The notes: a model not told the origin generated them from the sequence alone. A stretch of 64,000 nt of DNA from Pseudanabaena sp. FACHB-1998 (GCF_014696355.1 NZ_JACJQA010000045.1:149011-213010), one strand, 5' to 3'. Positions 1-8,135 are shown, numbered from the stretch's first letter. Translations and numbers: made by a program.

Positions 1-129
1 CAAAAACGATTGACCAGATGGCTAAATGACCACCAACAAATCCTAGAGAATCAACTAACTGTTTGGGTTCTAAAATATTCACAATTTTTTATGGAGTATT
101 TTTTAAGAAATTTGACTATGAGTATATAG
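1..129 (+). CDS. Possible 3' end of a gene running in from the left edge
   Basis: Frame 1 is open from the first base to a TAG at 127-129 and encodes 42 residues (starts QKRLTRWLNDHQ, ends RNLTMSI). I do not recognise the sequence. An open stretch this short could be chance in AT-rich DNA. The next feature downstream is the terminator of glcD on the other strand, so a convergent gene ending here would fit the layout. Treat as tentative. Confidence 0.25.
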   Translation, partial: QKRLTRWLNDHQQILENQLTVWVLKYSQFFMEYFLRNLTMSI

Positions 130-185
130 CAATCATTTGAAATTTTGATTGTCCTAAATTTAAATGCAGCACAAAGCACTCCGCC

Positions 186-246
186 CAAACCAAGGGATTC
201 TCTAAAAGTGTTGCAGAACAGCACTTTTAGAGAATCCCTTGGTTTG
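186..246. terminator. Long inverted repeat after glcD
   Basis: A 25-bp perfect stem (arms 186-210 and 222-246, 11-nt loop) ends immediately before the glcD stop region. The arm core is AGGGATTCTCTAAAAGTG. Its position two bases beyond the glcD coding end suggests a rho-independent terminator for glcD. It would also work on transcripts from the left because it is symmetrical. Confidence 0.75.
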
Positions 247-247
247 C

Positions 248-1741
248 TTAAAAACGATCTACTAATTTGTATTTGGCATCGTGTATTGGCTTGGCTCCTT
301 CGCCACAGGTGCGCGGCGTTGGCAAAATCTTGGTTGGATTCGCAATCCCTTGGCGATCAAAAACATCTCTGACCCATCGCATCGTTTCTAGATCGGACTC
401 GCTAAACATTTCTGGCATATAACATTTCTTATCTGCGCCAATACCATGTTCTCCTGAAATACTTCCACCCACTTTTACGCAGAGCTTGAGAATTTCGCCA
501 CCTAGTTCCTCTACAGTTTCCAATGCTCCAGCTTCCGCATTGTTATACAAAATCAAAGGATGAAGGTTTCCATCACCTGCATGGAAAACATTGGCAACAT
601 GGTAGCCATATTTTTCGCTCAGTTTGGCAATTTCTTGGAGGACATAGGTAAGTTTAGTCCGTGGAATTACGCCATCTTGAACGTAATAATCAGGACTAAG
701 GCGACCCATGGCGGCAAAGGCAGCCTTTCGTCCCTTCCACAGGCGCAAGCGTTGCTCAGGGTCGATCGCGGTGGTGACATTTCTCGCACCATTCTGCAAA
801 CAAATTGCTTCAACCCGTTTAGAATTTTCTGCCACTTCGCTCTCTAATCCATCAATTTCTATTAAGAGAATGGAAGCGGCATCACGGGGATAGCAGTTAG
901 TCGCGACGGTATCTTCAACGGCATTGATACTCATGTTATCCATGATTTCCATCCCCCCGGGAATAATGCCTGCACTGATGACATCGGAGACAGTGGAACC
1001 TGCGGCTTCTACGGTCGTGAAATCGGCTAAGAGAACTTGAATAGATTCTGCGGACTTGAGAATTTTCAGAGTTACCTCAGTGGCAATGCCCAGAGTACCT
1101 TCAGAACCGACGAAAATTCCTGTGAGGTCATAGCCCGGACTTTCGGGGATTTTGCTGCCAATATCTTGAATTGTGCCATCAGGTAAAACGATTTTCGCAC
1201 CGAGGACGTGATTAGTCGTCACCCCATATTTCAAGCAATGCACACCTCCTGAGTTTTCGGCAACGTTGCCACCGATGGAACAAATAACTTGACTAGAAGG
1301 ATCGGGGGCATAATAGAAGCCTGCGCCGCTTACGGCTTGGGTCACCCAATTATTAATCACCCCCGGTTGAACGACAACGCGCTGATTTTCCAAATCAATT
1401 TCTAAGATCTTTCTCATGCGGGAGGTGACGATCAAGACGGAATCGGGAATGGGCAAAGCCCCTCCTGACAAGCCTGTTCCTGAGCCTCTTGCTACAAAGG
1501 GAACTTGGTAGCGATCGCATATTTTTAAGACTGCCGATACTTCCTCTGTCGTATTTGGCAGTACCACGAGGGCAGGTTGTTGCTTATAGCTGGTTAGTCC
1601 ATCGCATTCATAGGCGATTAATTCTTCGCGAGTCCGCACCACGTAGCGATCGCCCACAATGCCAATAAAAGCAGTGGTGATCGCTTGCCAGTCAATATTT
1701 TTTGATGAAGAGGTACTTGGATTTGTAGCGATCGCGGTCAT
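248..1741 (-). CDS. glcD: Glycolate oxidase/dehydrogenase subunit GlcD (FAD-linked)
   Basis: Flavoprotein that oxidises glycolate to glyoxylate in photorespiratory carbon salvage. The 497 residues match the usual GlcD length. An N-terminal FAD_binding_4 (PCMH-type) domain covers about residues 55-235, with the FAD-contact motif RGSGTGLSGGA and the stretch GNVAENSGGVHCLKYG. The FAD-oxidase C domain follows, with the HAGDGNLHPL and GEHGIGADKK motifs near the C-terminus. The start is an ATG at 1741-1739. glcE and glcF are not next to it, which is common in cyanobacteria. A close paralogue such as D-lactate dehydrogenase cannot be excluded by sequence reading alone. Confidence 0.9.
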   Translation of the reverse strand: MTAIATNPSTSSSKNIDWQAITTAFIGIVGDRYVVRTREELIAYECDGLTSYKQQPALVVLPNTTEEVSAVLKICDRYQVPFVARGSGTGLSGGALPIPDSVLIVTSRMRKILEIDLENQRVVVQPGVINNWVTQAVSGAGFYYAPDPSSQVICSIGGNVAENSGGVHCLKYGVTTNHVLGAKIVLPDGTIQDIGSKIPESPGYDLTGIFVGSEGTLGIATEVTLKILKSAESIQVLLADFTTVEAAGSTVSDVISAGIIPGGMEIMDNMSINAVEDTVATNCYPRDAASILLIEIDGLESEVAENSKRVEAICLQNGARNVTTAIDPEQRLRLWKGRKAAFAAMGRLSPDYYVQDGVIPRTKLTYVLQEIAKLSEKYGYHVANVFHAGDGNLHPLILYNNAEAGALETVEELGGEILKLCVKVGGSISGEHGIGADKKCYMPEMFSESDLETMRWVRDVFDRQGIANPTKILPTPRTCGEGAKPIHDAKYKLVDRF

Positions 1742-1824
1742 GGTTTATTAGCTAAATTATGGCTGAGGATAACGACTACACCTATCTTACAGCGATTTGC
1801 AATAGACGGATTTGATTTTTAATA

Positions 1825-1851
1825 TACAAACGGGATAATAATCCGTTTGTA
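1825..1851. terminator. Short hairpin after the small membrane protein gene
   Basis: A 9-bp stem (TACAAACGG at 1825-1833, CCGTTTGTA at 1843-1851) lies just beyond the 3' end of the minus-strand gene at 1860-2321, between it and glcD. Probable terminator, weaker than most others in the window. Confidence 0.5.
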
Positions 1852-1859
1852 CATTAAAA

Positions 1860-2321
1860 TCAAAGTTTCTCTTCGCAAACCCATCGCCATAGGGGATGGC
1901 TTTTTCCTTTTTGCTTAATTTTTTGGACTTGATGAATCAGCGATCGCTTTTCTCTGGCATTGACTCCCCATAAAATTACCGAGCTTTGCCATACTAAAGT
2001 TGCCAAAGTCATCGCCACACAGAAACCTATCCCTAGCATCGGCAATCGGTTGTATATTAAGCTCATCCTCACCGCTACCCAAGTAAAGGAAGCAATCCAT
2101 AACTCAATATCCGATCGCAAACTCCAAATACTCGCCGTGCCAATTGTAAGCCACAGAAATACATCAAAGATCCAGCGCAAATAGGTTTGGACTTCGATGA
2201 GACGTTGGACTTGACGCTCTAGTAATTGGTCATTTAATTGCTCAGTTAATGGGTCAGTTAAAGACTCATCGCTATCATCGTCGGGTAGATTTTGCAGAGC
2301 ATCACTATTATCCAAATTCAT
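1860..2321 (-). CDS. Hypothetical small membrane protein
   Basis: 153 residues, family not recognised. The first 35 residues are acidic (DDDSDESLTDPLTEQ). A predicted amphipathic or helical stretch follows, then two to three hydrophobic segments at about residues 48-66, 72-90 and 93-118. The tail is basic (REKRSLIHQVQKIKQKGK). This suggests a cytoplasmic-membrane protein with the basic end inside. The ATG start overlaps the TGA stop of the upstream Uma2 gene by four bases (ATGA), so the two are probably translationally coupled. No catalytic motif is visible. Confidence 0.7.
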   Translation of the reverse strand: MNLDNSDALQNLPDDDSDESLTDPLTEQLNDQLLERQVQRLIEVQTYLRWIFDVFLWLTIGTASIWSLRSDIELWIASFTWVAVRMSLIYNRLPMLGIGFCVAMTLATLVWQSSVILWGVNAREKRSLIHQVQKIKQKGKSHPLWRWVCEEKL

Positions 2322-2881
2322 ATATCCGCATTTAAAACATCATCAACTGTAAGCTGGAGATCGGCAAATGTCGGTGAGATAATCTGCGCTCCTAAAGAAA
2401 AAACAACTTCCTGATAAGCTCCATTTTTTATAGAGAGAACGGAAATCGTCTTCAGTTCCGCATCAACAAGCCAATACTCAAATATACCAATCCGTTGATA
2501 CTCGTTCCATTTCTCTTGGCGATCGACATTGCGATAATTTGCACTGACAACCTCAATGACTAGCAATGGAGGCGTAAATAAGATAGCAGCCTTTTTTAAA
2601 ATATCTAGCTCTTGCTGCTTACTCAACACACAAACATTGGGACGACGGGTGCGATGGCCTGTCCAAATCTCGATTCCCTTGGCTCGCACACAGTAGGGAT
2701 AGGATTTTTGCCTAATTTCCAAAGTCAAAAAGAAGGACAAAAAAGCAATAATTCTTTCATGCAATCCAATGGGCGGTGTCATTGCGACCAATTCTCCGTC
2801 ATTAAATTCATATCTTGTATCCGTACCGTCGTCATAGGTTAGATACTCATCAAAAGTAAGTTTGCGAACCGTAGTAGTCAT
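2318..2881 (-). CDS. Uma2/DUF820 family protein, key Asp replaced by Asn
   Basis: 187 residues of the Uma2 (DUF820) family, a PD-(D/E)XK nuclease-like fold amplified in cyanobacteria with largely unknown role. N-terminal TFDEYLTYDDGTDTRYEFNDGELV is typical (strand/helix plus E-x-x-x-G-E/L). The core LLVIEVVSANYRNVDRQEKW carries the Glu and Lys. The usual PD motif reads RRPNVCVL, i.e. Asn82 in place of Asp (codon AAT), so catalysis may be lost. I start at ATG 2881. The frame is open back to 2974, but that extension runs through a dispersed palindromic repeat and is probably not coding. It overlaps the next gene by four bases. Confidence 0.8.
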   Translation of the reverse strand: MTTTVRKLTFDEYLTYDDGTDTRYEFNDGELVAMTPPIGLHERIIAFLSFFLTLEIRQKSYPYCVRAKGIEIWTGHRTRRPNVCVLSKQQELDILKKAAILFTPPLLVIEVVSANYRNVDRQEKWNEYQRIGIFEYWLVDAELKTISVLSIKNGAYQEVVFSLGAQIISPTFADLQLTVDDVLNADI

Positions 2882-2913
2882 AGTTATATGTGTTATATGC
2901 CCAAGACTTAACC

Positions 2914-3028
2914 TATAGCTGTTGACATTCTTGTTAGGACACAAAACCAGAAGACGAGTTGCGGCGCGAAGCACCGCAACTCGCTTCTTGGGTTTTGATT
3001 TGTCCTAATGCAAGTGACCACAGCTATA
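2914..3028. repeat. Family A palindromic element, reverse copy
   Basis: 115-bp element with terminal inverted repeat TATAGCTGT...ACAGCTATA and an imperfect palindromic core built on GTTGCGGCGC-GAA-GC(A)CCGCAAC. It is the reverse orientation of the copy at 59630-59743. Flanks read TTAGGACACAAAACC on the left and GGTTTTGATTTGTCCTAA on the right. It lies upstream of the Uma2 gene, between it and secF. Confidence 0.8.
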
Positions 3029-3076
3029 TATGATATCGCGATTCATAAATAGATAGCGATCGCTATCTATCGCACC

Positions 3077-3112
3077 AAAACAAAAGATGCGGCGCTTTGC
3101 GCCTTTTGTTTT
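3077..3112. terminator. Hairpin between the Uma2 gene and secF
   Basis: Arms AAAACAAAAG (3077-3086) and CTTTTGTTTT (3103-3112) enclose a GGCGC-TTT-GCGC apex. Inverted repeat of the same design as the secF terminator 30 bp away. Confidence 0.55.
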
Positions 3113-3139
3113 AGGTTTTGGCTTGCCTCTGGAAAATAG

Positions 3140-3166
3140 AAAGGGCAGCGCTTTGCGCCGCCCTTT
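3140..3166 (-). terminator. secDF terminator
   Basis: Arms AAAGGGC (3140-3146) and GCCCTTT (3160-3166) plus an inner GCGC-TTT-GCGC apex separated by one mismatch. It ends nine bases before the secF stop, so it probably terminates secD-secF transcription. Confidence 0.7.
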
Positions 3167-3174
3167 TTATTCTT

Positions 3175-4137
3175 TTAGTTTGCTTCAATTGGAGATCGCT
3201 TATTGCTTGACGCATTCCGATTTCGCCACCATGCCAACAGAATACTGGCATTAAAAATGCTGGAATACGCGCCAGACAAGAAGCCAATAATTAAAGCAAG
3301 GGAGAAAAATCGGAGGGTTGCGCCACCAAATAAGAAAATGGCAAGCAATGGCAAGGTTGCCGTCAGAGAAGTATTAATTGATCGCCCCAAGGTTTGATTA
3401 ACCGAAGCATTGACTAAATCATTAAATCCCGTTGCACCCGCATCGAGCTTTACATTCTCGCGAATGCGATCATAGATGACCACCGTGTCATTAACCGAAA
3501 ATCCGCAGATAGTCAGCATTGACACAATAAACAAACTATCAATCTCTACACCCATCGTTAGCCCTAAGAGGGAAAAGGCTCCAACTGTAACTAAGATGTC
3601 GTGAAACAAAGCAATAATTGCGAAGGTTGCATAATCTAGTTGAAAGCGAAAGGCTAAGTAAAGACCAATCCCTGCAAAGGATAAAGCGATCGCTAGCAAA
3701 CCATTTTTCAAAGCCTGCTGACCAATTGACGGACCCACTTCATCAATTTGCGATTTCTTGGGATCTACCTCTCCATATTGTTTGAGAGAATCGGTAAGAG
3801 TTACCTTTAACTTTTCGCGTTCTTCCGTCGATAAATGAGCCGTGCGTACTGATACACCCTTAAGATCTTTGCCTTCCACTAATTGAATGACACTATTAGT
3901 AAAGCCTTTGCTCTCTACGGCTTGGCGCACTACGCTAATGTCAATGGGCTTGCCACAATTGCCACCACTGCAAGCTAAACCAAGGGTCACACTTGAGCCG
4001 CCAGTAAAATCAATACCTAAACGTAATGGGGAGCCTAACTGCTGAAAGGACAAGACCATAGCCACGATTCCCGCCAAAATGACTGACGTTGAAATCGTGA
4101 TGTAAAGACGCGCATTTTTGATTACATCTAATCTCAT
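3175..4137 (-). CDS. secF: Protein translocase subunit SecF
   Basis: Membrane component of the SecDF complex that uses the proton-motive force to help SecYEG-SecA export across the cytoplasmic and thylakoid membranes. The 320 residues fit the family. One N-terminal transmembrane helix (about 14-32) leads into GIDFTGGSSV, followed by the periplasmic P1-like domain. Five C-terminal helices follow, with the hallmark FSVNDTVVIYDRIREN. The ATG start overlaps the secD stop by four bases, so secD and secF form one translationally coupled operon. No truncation seen. Confidence 0.95.
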   Translation of the reverse strand: MRLDVIKNARLYITISTSVILAGIVAMVLSFQQLGSPLRLGIDFTGGSSVTLGLACSGGNCGKPIDISVVRQAVESKGFTNSVIQLVEGKDLKGVSVRTAHLSTEEREKLKVTLTDSLKQYGEVDPKKSQIDEVGPSIGQQALKNGLLAIALSFAGIGLYLAFRFQLDYATFAIIALFHDILVTVGAFSLLGLTMGVEIDSLFIVSMLTICGFSVNDTVVIYDRIRENVKLDAGATGFNDLVNASVNQTLGRSINTSLTATLPLLAIFLFGGATLRFFSLALIIGFLSGAYSSIFNASILLAWWRNRNASSNKRSPIEAN

Positions 4138-5618
4138 AGAACCGCACCAGTTGTATTGTCTTTTTTCGTACTTTGCCCTTGATCTTCGGTATCTGCACTT
4201 ACATCTACGTTTACCGAGGAGATTTTGCCAAAAGCTTTCATCCCATAGTATTCAGGCTTGCGGAAATTAGGATTGCTAATCATGGCAAGCATAAGCGATC
4301 GGCTTAGTGTAATTGCCGTGAACATACTCACGATAACGCCCACTCCGAGGGTAACCGCAAATCCTTTGACAAAGCCTGAACCTAGCCAAAACAGCGTAAT
4401 ACAAGCAATCAGGGTAGTCACATTACTATCGAGAATGCTTGACCAAGCGCGATAAAATCCCGCTTCTACGGATTTATAAAGAGTGCGACCCGCTTTTAAC
4501 TCTTCCTTAGTCCGCTCAAAAATCAGCACGTTCGCATCAACCGCCATACCAATACTGAGGATGAAGCCTGCAATCCCGGGGAGGGTCAACACTACGCCTA
4601 ATAAGCTAAAGGAAGCAAAGGTGATCACCGCATAGGTAATGAGGGCAATATCGGCAACTGCTCCCAAAATACGGTAGTACAGCACCATAAAGATCAAAAC
4701 CAGTAATAGTCCCGATACACCTGCATAGATGCTGCTGAGAATACTATCTGCGCCAAGGGTTGCGCCCACAGTCCGATTTTCGACGATTTCTACGGGGACT
4801 GGTAAAGCTCCTGCACGCAGTTGTAGGGCTAATTCGTTAGCTGTATCAAGGGTAAAGTTACCAGTGATCACGGCTCGACCGCCTGTAATGCCCTTTCCTT
4901 GAAATTCGGGGCCAACGGTGGGGGAACTGATCAATTTATCATCCAAGAAAATGCCTAAGACTCGACCCGTACCACCAATTTCGCCTGTAGTTTTGGCAAA
5001 CAAGTCACCACCTTTGTCATCAAAGGTGAGGGCAACTTGCCATGAATCGGGACCGTTACCCGGAGGAGATGCTACAGCGTCTTTCAGCATATTGCCTGTA
5101 AAGCCTGTGCGCTCAAAAATACCTTTGAGATCTTCCGTAGCTTTTTTATACTCAACTTCATTGTCAGCGATCGCCTTTTGATCACCCGAAGTCTTAAGAG
5201 CTTCACGCTGAATAGTCGTGGCTTGCAAAATTTGTAATCTTGCCCTTAGCTCGCCTTCAGTACCTTTCTTTTGTTTACGAAAATCAAGTTGAGCCGTTGT
5301 GCCAATTACCCGTTCGGCTTGAGCAGGGTCATTGACCCCCGGTAATTGAACGACTAATTGATTATTTCCTGCAATCAAAATTGTGGCTTCAGAAACGCCT
5401 AATCCATTAATACGCTGCTCCACCACAAATTTGGCGGTTTCCATAATGCGCGGCGTAATTTCATTAATGCCTTGTTCTGGATTGATTTTTGCCTGAAGTG
5501 TAAGCTGTGCACCACCTCGCAAGTCCAACCCTAACTTAGGCGGATTGCTAACGATTAAATACACAGCCCCCAATAAAATTGCCAATACAAAGGCAAGTAG
5601 GCGGCTTTGTTTACCCAT
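4134..5618 (-). CDS. secD: Protein translocase subunit SecD
   Basis: Partner of SecF in the SecDF export accessory complex. 494 residues. The first transmembrane helix (about 8-26) is followed by LGLDLRGGAQL, a long periplasmic head domain that includes QLPGVNDPAQAERVIG, then five more helices. The helix 4 motif GMAVDANVLIFERTKEEL contains the acidic residue implicated in proton coupling. The C-terminal tail is hydrophilic. The ATG start is at 5618. It is the first gene of the secDF operon. The long upstream intergenic region with a repeat element probably contains its promoter. Confidence 0.95.
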   Translation of the reverse strand: MGKQSRLLAFVLAILLGAVYLIVSNPPKLGLDLRGGAQLTLQAKINPEQGINEITPRIMETAKFVVEQRINGLGVSEATILIAGNNQLVVQLPGVNDPAQAERVIGTTAQLDFRKQKKGTEGELRARLQILQATTIQREALKTSGDQKAIADNEVEYKKATEDLKGIFERTGFTGNMLKDAVASPPGNGPDSWQVALTFDDKGGDLFAKTTGEIGGTGRVLGIFLDDKLISSPTVGPEFQGKGITGGRAVITGNFTLDTANELALQLRAGALPVPVEIVENRTVGATLGADSILSSIYAGVSGLLLVLIFMVLYYRILGAVADIALITYAVITFASFSLLGVVLTLPGIAGFILSIGMAVDANVLIFERTKEELKAGRTLYKSVEAGFYRAWSSILDSNVTTLIACITLFWLGSGFVKGFAVTLGVGVIVSMFTAITLSRSLMLAMISNPNFRKPEYYGMKAFGKISSVNVDVSADTEDQGQSTKKDNTTGAVL

Positions 5619-5746
5619 AATTTTTATAGAGCTTTTTGTATAGCTTTGTTATATAGCTTTACTGGTCGCTAAAGTGAACAGACTGTATTTTGAGACATCT
5701 GACATCATAACTTACTATAGCTACTCGCTTCCCACTCAAGGATTTA

Positions 5747-5847
5747 TACCAAATGAAGAAATGGCTTCGCTATTTCTTCATTTTAAAAACCTTACTGGGT
5801 TTGGTTTTTAAATCACAAAAGTGTTGCCACACTTTCGTGATTTGGTA
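5747..5847. repeat. Family C element, full copy
   Basis: 101 bp bounded by TACCAAAT (5747-5754) and ATTTGGTA (5840-5847). Three parts: a left hairpin (arms AAATGAAGAAAT 5751-5762 and ATTTCTTCATTT 5772-5783), a centre AAAACCTTACTGGGTTTGGTTTT, and a right hairpin (5811-5823 with 5830-5842, one mismatch). The right half reappears in reverse at 25381-25434. The three-part layout recurs at 49515-49624. Confidence 0.75.
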
Positions 5848-5880
5848 TTAGCGGTACAGCGATTCGCGCTGTACCGCTAA
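5848..5880. terminator. Hairpin next to the family C element
   Basis: 14-bp perfect stem TTAGCGGTACAGCG / CGCTGTACCGCTAA with a 5-nt loop. No gene ends here, so it may be part of a composite repeat rather than a terminator. Confidence 0.5.
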
Positions 5881-6268
5881 ATCCTTGAGTTTTAATGTGA
5901 GGGGGGAAGGAGTAAGTATCTGGGCGCAATTAAGTTAGGGCGATAAGGCTTTTCTAGTTAATTTGACCTATGCCTTTAGGATGAATTTATTAACTCATCT
6001 TAAAAAAATTTAGTTGATCTATAGCTGCAAATGCTCAGAAAGACCGCTTAACGTAAGGAATTTATAGTTTTATTTGGCGTTTAATAGCCTCTTTATCATG
6101 AGTTGCATGAAGCTTTGTAATACAGCCTACGCAAATTGATGCGGGTAAACGGTAAACTTATATCAAAGCTGAAATTTAGGTTGGATTTGTGAGATCTTGT
6201 GTCGAGCGAGTCTTTTCCGAAGACTGGCTAAATTATTATATCGATCTCTTTTCTGGAGCGAACTGACT

Positions 6269-6565
6269 GTGACTATTTACGTTGGAAATTTGTCTTATCA
6301 AGCTGCTAAGGAAGATTTGACAAGCGTCTTTTCTGATTACGGCACTGTAAAGCGTGTGCAATTGCCTACTGACCAAGAAACAGGTCGGGTTCGGGGCTTC
6401 GCCTTTGTGGATATGGAGGATGATGCTCAGGAAGAAGCGGCGATCGCAGCTCTTAATGAGGCTGAATGGATGGGACGTACTTTGCGCGTTAACAAGGCTA
6501 AGCCTCGCGGCGAACGTAGTAACGATCGCCCCTCTAGAGGCGGACGTGGTGGTTACGCTAATTAA
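6269..6565 (+). CDS. RRM-domain RNA-binding protein (Rbp)
   Basis: 98-residue single-RRM protein of the cyanobacterial Rbp family. These bind RNA and have been linked to cold response and mRNA localisation. RNP2 is IYVGNL at residues 3-8 and RNP1 is RGFAFVDM near residue 42. A short Gly/Arg tail (SRGGRGGYAN) marks the type I subgroup. I start at GTG 6269 because homologues begin M-(T/S)-IYVGNL; GGAG lies 11 bases upstream. The reading frame stays open for 24 codons further upstream, which I take as leader. A terminator hairpin follows. Confidence 0.93.
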   Translation: MTIYVGNLSYQAAKEDLTSVFSDYGTVKRVQLPTDQETGRVRGFAFVDMEDDAQEEAAIAALNEAEWMGRTLRVNKAKPRGERSNDRPSRGGRGGYAN

Positions 6566-6586
6566 CCTAAATTAATTAAATTACTA

Positions 6587-6632
6587 ACCTCAAAAAATGA
6601 CTATGCGTTTTTGCAAAGCCATTTTTTGAGGT
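6587..6632 (+). terminator. rbp terminator
   Basis: 13-bp perfect arms ACCTCAAAAAATG (6587-6599) and CATTTTTTGAGGT (6620-6632), 21 bp after the rbp stop. Confidence 0.7.
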
Positions 6633-6654
6633 CTATATTGAGAAAAAAGCCCTA

Positions 6655-7437
6655 ATGAGTAGATATTTAAAAACCCTACGGCTTTTTTGGGCAGCAGCGA
6701 TCGCCGCAGAACTTGAGTATCGAATTAACTTTGCGATCGCTGCCTTAAGTAGCATTTTCAATTTGGTCGGTAGCTTATTCGGCTTGTTTTTGTTTTATCG
6801 CAATGGCTATAACTTTGCGGGTTGGCGTTGGGAAGAGGCAATTATCGTGTTGGGGATATTCACGATTTTAGAAGGGTTTTCGGCTACTTTTCTAGCGCCT
6901 AATTTAAGCAAAATTGTCGATCATGTGCAGAATGGTACTTTAGATTTTGTGCTTTTAAAGCCAATCAGCAGCCAATTCTGGCTATCAGCAAGAGTAATTT
7001 CGCCTTGGGGTGTTCCCAATTTAGTTTTTGGTTGGGGCATTCTGCTCTATGCAGGTGGGCAATTAGGGTTAGGGCTGGGTAATTATTTGGTTTGTTTAAT
7101 TCCCTTGGCTTTTGGATGTATGAGCCTCTATAGCATTTGGTTTATGCTGGGCGCGACTAGTATTTGGTTTATCAAAATTTATAATGTCACGGAAGTATTA
7201 CGGGGCTTGATGGAAGCAGGGCGCTATCCGATGGCAGCTTATCCCGCTTCCTATCGCTTCTTTTTTACGTTTATTGTGCCGATCGCCTTTTTAACCACTG
7301 TTCCATCCGAGGCATTATTAGGACGCGCCGAGCCAGTCTGGATCTTGGGTTCGATGTTTTTAGCGATCGCCTTACTCTATGCTTCAAATAAGTTTTGGAA
7401 GTTTGCACTTAGGTTTTATACCAGTGCATCTAGTTAA
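6655..7437 (+). CDS. ABC-2 type transporter permease (COG3694-like)
   Basis: 260-residue polytopic membrane protein. About six hydrophobic segments lie at roughly residues 30-50, 62-82, 110-135, 140-172, 205-222 and 230-247. The ABC-2-type feature is the conserved cytoplasmic stretch IVDHVQNGTLDFVLLKPISSQFWL. Such permeases normally pair with a second permease and an ATPase; neither is adjacent, so the substrate is unknown and the partners must be elsewhere. It starts at ATG 6655, 22 bp after the rbp terminator. No frameshift or truncation seen. Confidence 0.8.
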   Translation: MSRYLKTLRLFWAAAIAAELEYRINFAIAALSSIFNLVGSLFGLFLFYRNGYNFAGWRWEEAIIVLGIFTILEGFSATFLAPNLSKIVDHVQNGTLDFVLLKPISSQFWLSARVISPWGVPNLVFGWGILLYAGGQLGLGLGNYLVCLIPLAFGCMSLYSIWFMLGATSIWFIKIYNVTEVLRGLMEAGRYPMAAYPASYRFFFTFIVPIAFLTTVPSEALLGRAEPVWILGSMFLAIALLYASNKFWKFALRFYTSASS

Positions 7438-7480
7438 GACTGCATCCCCTTAATATTGCTTAAATATCACTTTTCCAACA

Positions 7481-7807
7481 TCATGTTGTTCTCAATTTAG
7501 CCACAGCATAAGCAAGATCGTGTTCGGCAAAGCTGATAACATGCACTCGTTTTGGAGAGGGCGACTCATATACTCGATAGACAATGCGATAGCACACCCC
7601 ATCGTGATCAAGCTCTAAAGCTCGATAATTTTTGAGATCGCCACGCAAGTCATGGCTAGGTAATCCAAAGCATCCATAGGGATCTTGAGTAAAAGCCGTA
7701 TTACAAATTGCCTTAAAATCTCTATTCAATTCTGGTGACAATTCAACTAAATCTTGCTGCTGCAATAGCTCATGCAACTTCAGCCGATACCTCGACCTTA
7801 TACCCAC
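7481..7807 (-). CDS. RelE/ParE-like toxin
   Basis: 108 residues with features of the RelE/ParE fold: N-terminal helices (ELSPELNRDFKAICNTAF), then LKNYRALELDHDGVCYRIVYRV and VHVISFAEHDLAY, the beta-sheet face usual in these mRNA-cleaving or gyrase-blocking toxins. The start shown is GTG 7807, which overlaps the upstream gene by 38 bp. A TTG at 7777 would cut the overlap to 8 bp and has AGG-rich sequence upstream, so the start is uncertain. Organised antitoxin first, toxin second. Confidence 0.65.
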   Translation of the reverse strand: MGIRSRYRLKLHELLQQQDLVELSPELNRDFKAICNTAFTQDPYGCFGLPSHDLRGDLKNYRALELDHDGVCYRIVYRVYESPSPKRVHVISFAEHDLAYAVAKLRTT

Positions 7808-8135
7808 GTTGCCTTAAATACTCCAAATTAGCTTCAACTTCAATTTCTTCATCCTCTTCGATCGCAGTAATCCACTTAGATTCGTCATCCTCATCCTCAA
7901 GACGAGCGATCGCCTTAGCTTCAGACGATTGGGCAGTAAGTTCCGTACCAAGGGCTTGATAGATTTGCCATTTGTGAGATTTTGGTAAGGTGGCAATAAT
8001 ACTGAGAATGGAATCAAAAGAAATTTGTGTAGTAATAGTGATGAGAGCATCAACTTCAAATTTAGCTGCTTTATCAAAAGATTGCTCAATTTGGTCAGGC
8101 TGCTGTTTAGCAACAGTCTCATCAATAACTTGCAT
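7770..8135 (-). CDS. Probable antitoxin partner of the RelE-like protein
   Basis: 121 residues, acidic (RLEDEDDESKWITAIEEDEEIEVEAN), not a recognised DNA-binding antitoxin family. The middle, ISFDSILSIIATLPKSHKWQIYQAL, resembles the helical stretch seen before antitoxin tails in cyanobacterial pairs. I begin at ATG 8135 (GAG about eight bases upstream); a GTG three codons earlier is possible. It overlaps the toxin gene, and the order and size fit a type II module. Function is inferred from context only. Confidence 0.55.
   Translation of the reverse strand: MQVIDETVAKQQPDQIEQSFDKAAKFEVDALITITTQISFDSILSIIATLPKSHKWQIYQALGTELTAQSSEAKAIARLEDEDDESKWITAIEEDEEIEVEANLEYLRQRGYKVEVSAEVA

Larger units (their letters stand above)
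5619..6268. other. 650-bp intergenic region between secD and rbp
   Basis: Divergent promoter region. It holds a family C element (5747-5847) and a second hairpin (5848-5880). The remaining ~390 bp before rbp is AT-rich and contains no ORF or tRNA I can support. The stretch immediately upstream of the GTG start of rbp is probably a long 5' leader, as is usual for cyanobacterial rbp genes. Confidence 0.6.

Noticed and set aside
2882..2974. N-terminal extension of the first Uma2 protein
   Set aside because: The extra 31 codons run through a family A repeat; homologues begin close to the MTTTVRKLTF start.
5848..6268. tRNA or other structured RNA gene between secD and rbp
   Set aside because: Searched by eye for a T-loop GTTCGA motif and acceptor-stem pairing; none found. 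The only strong structure is a repeat-type hairpin.
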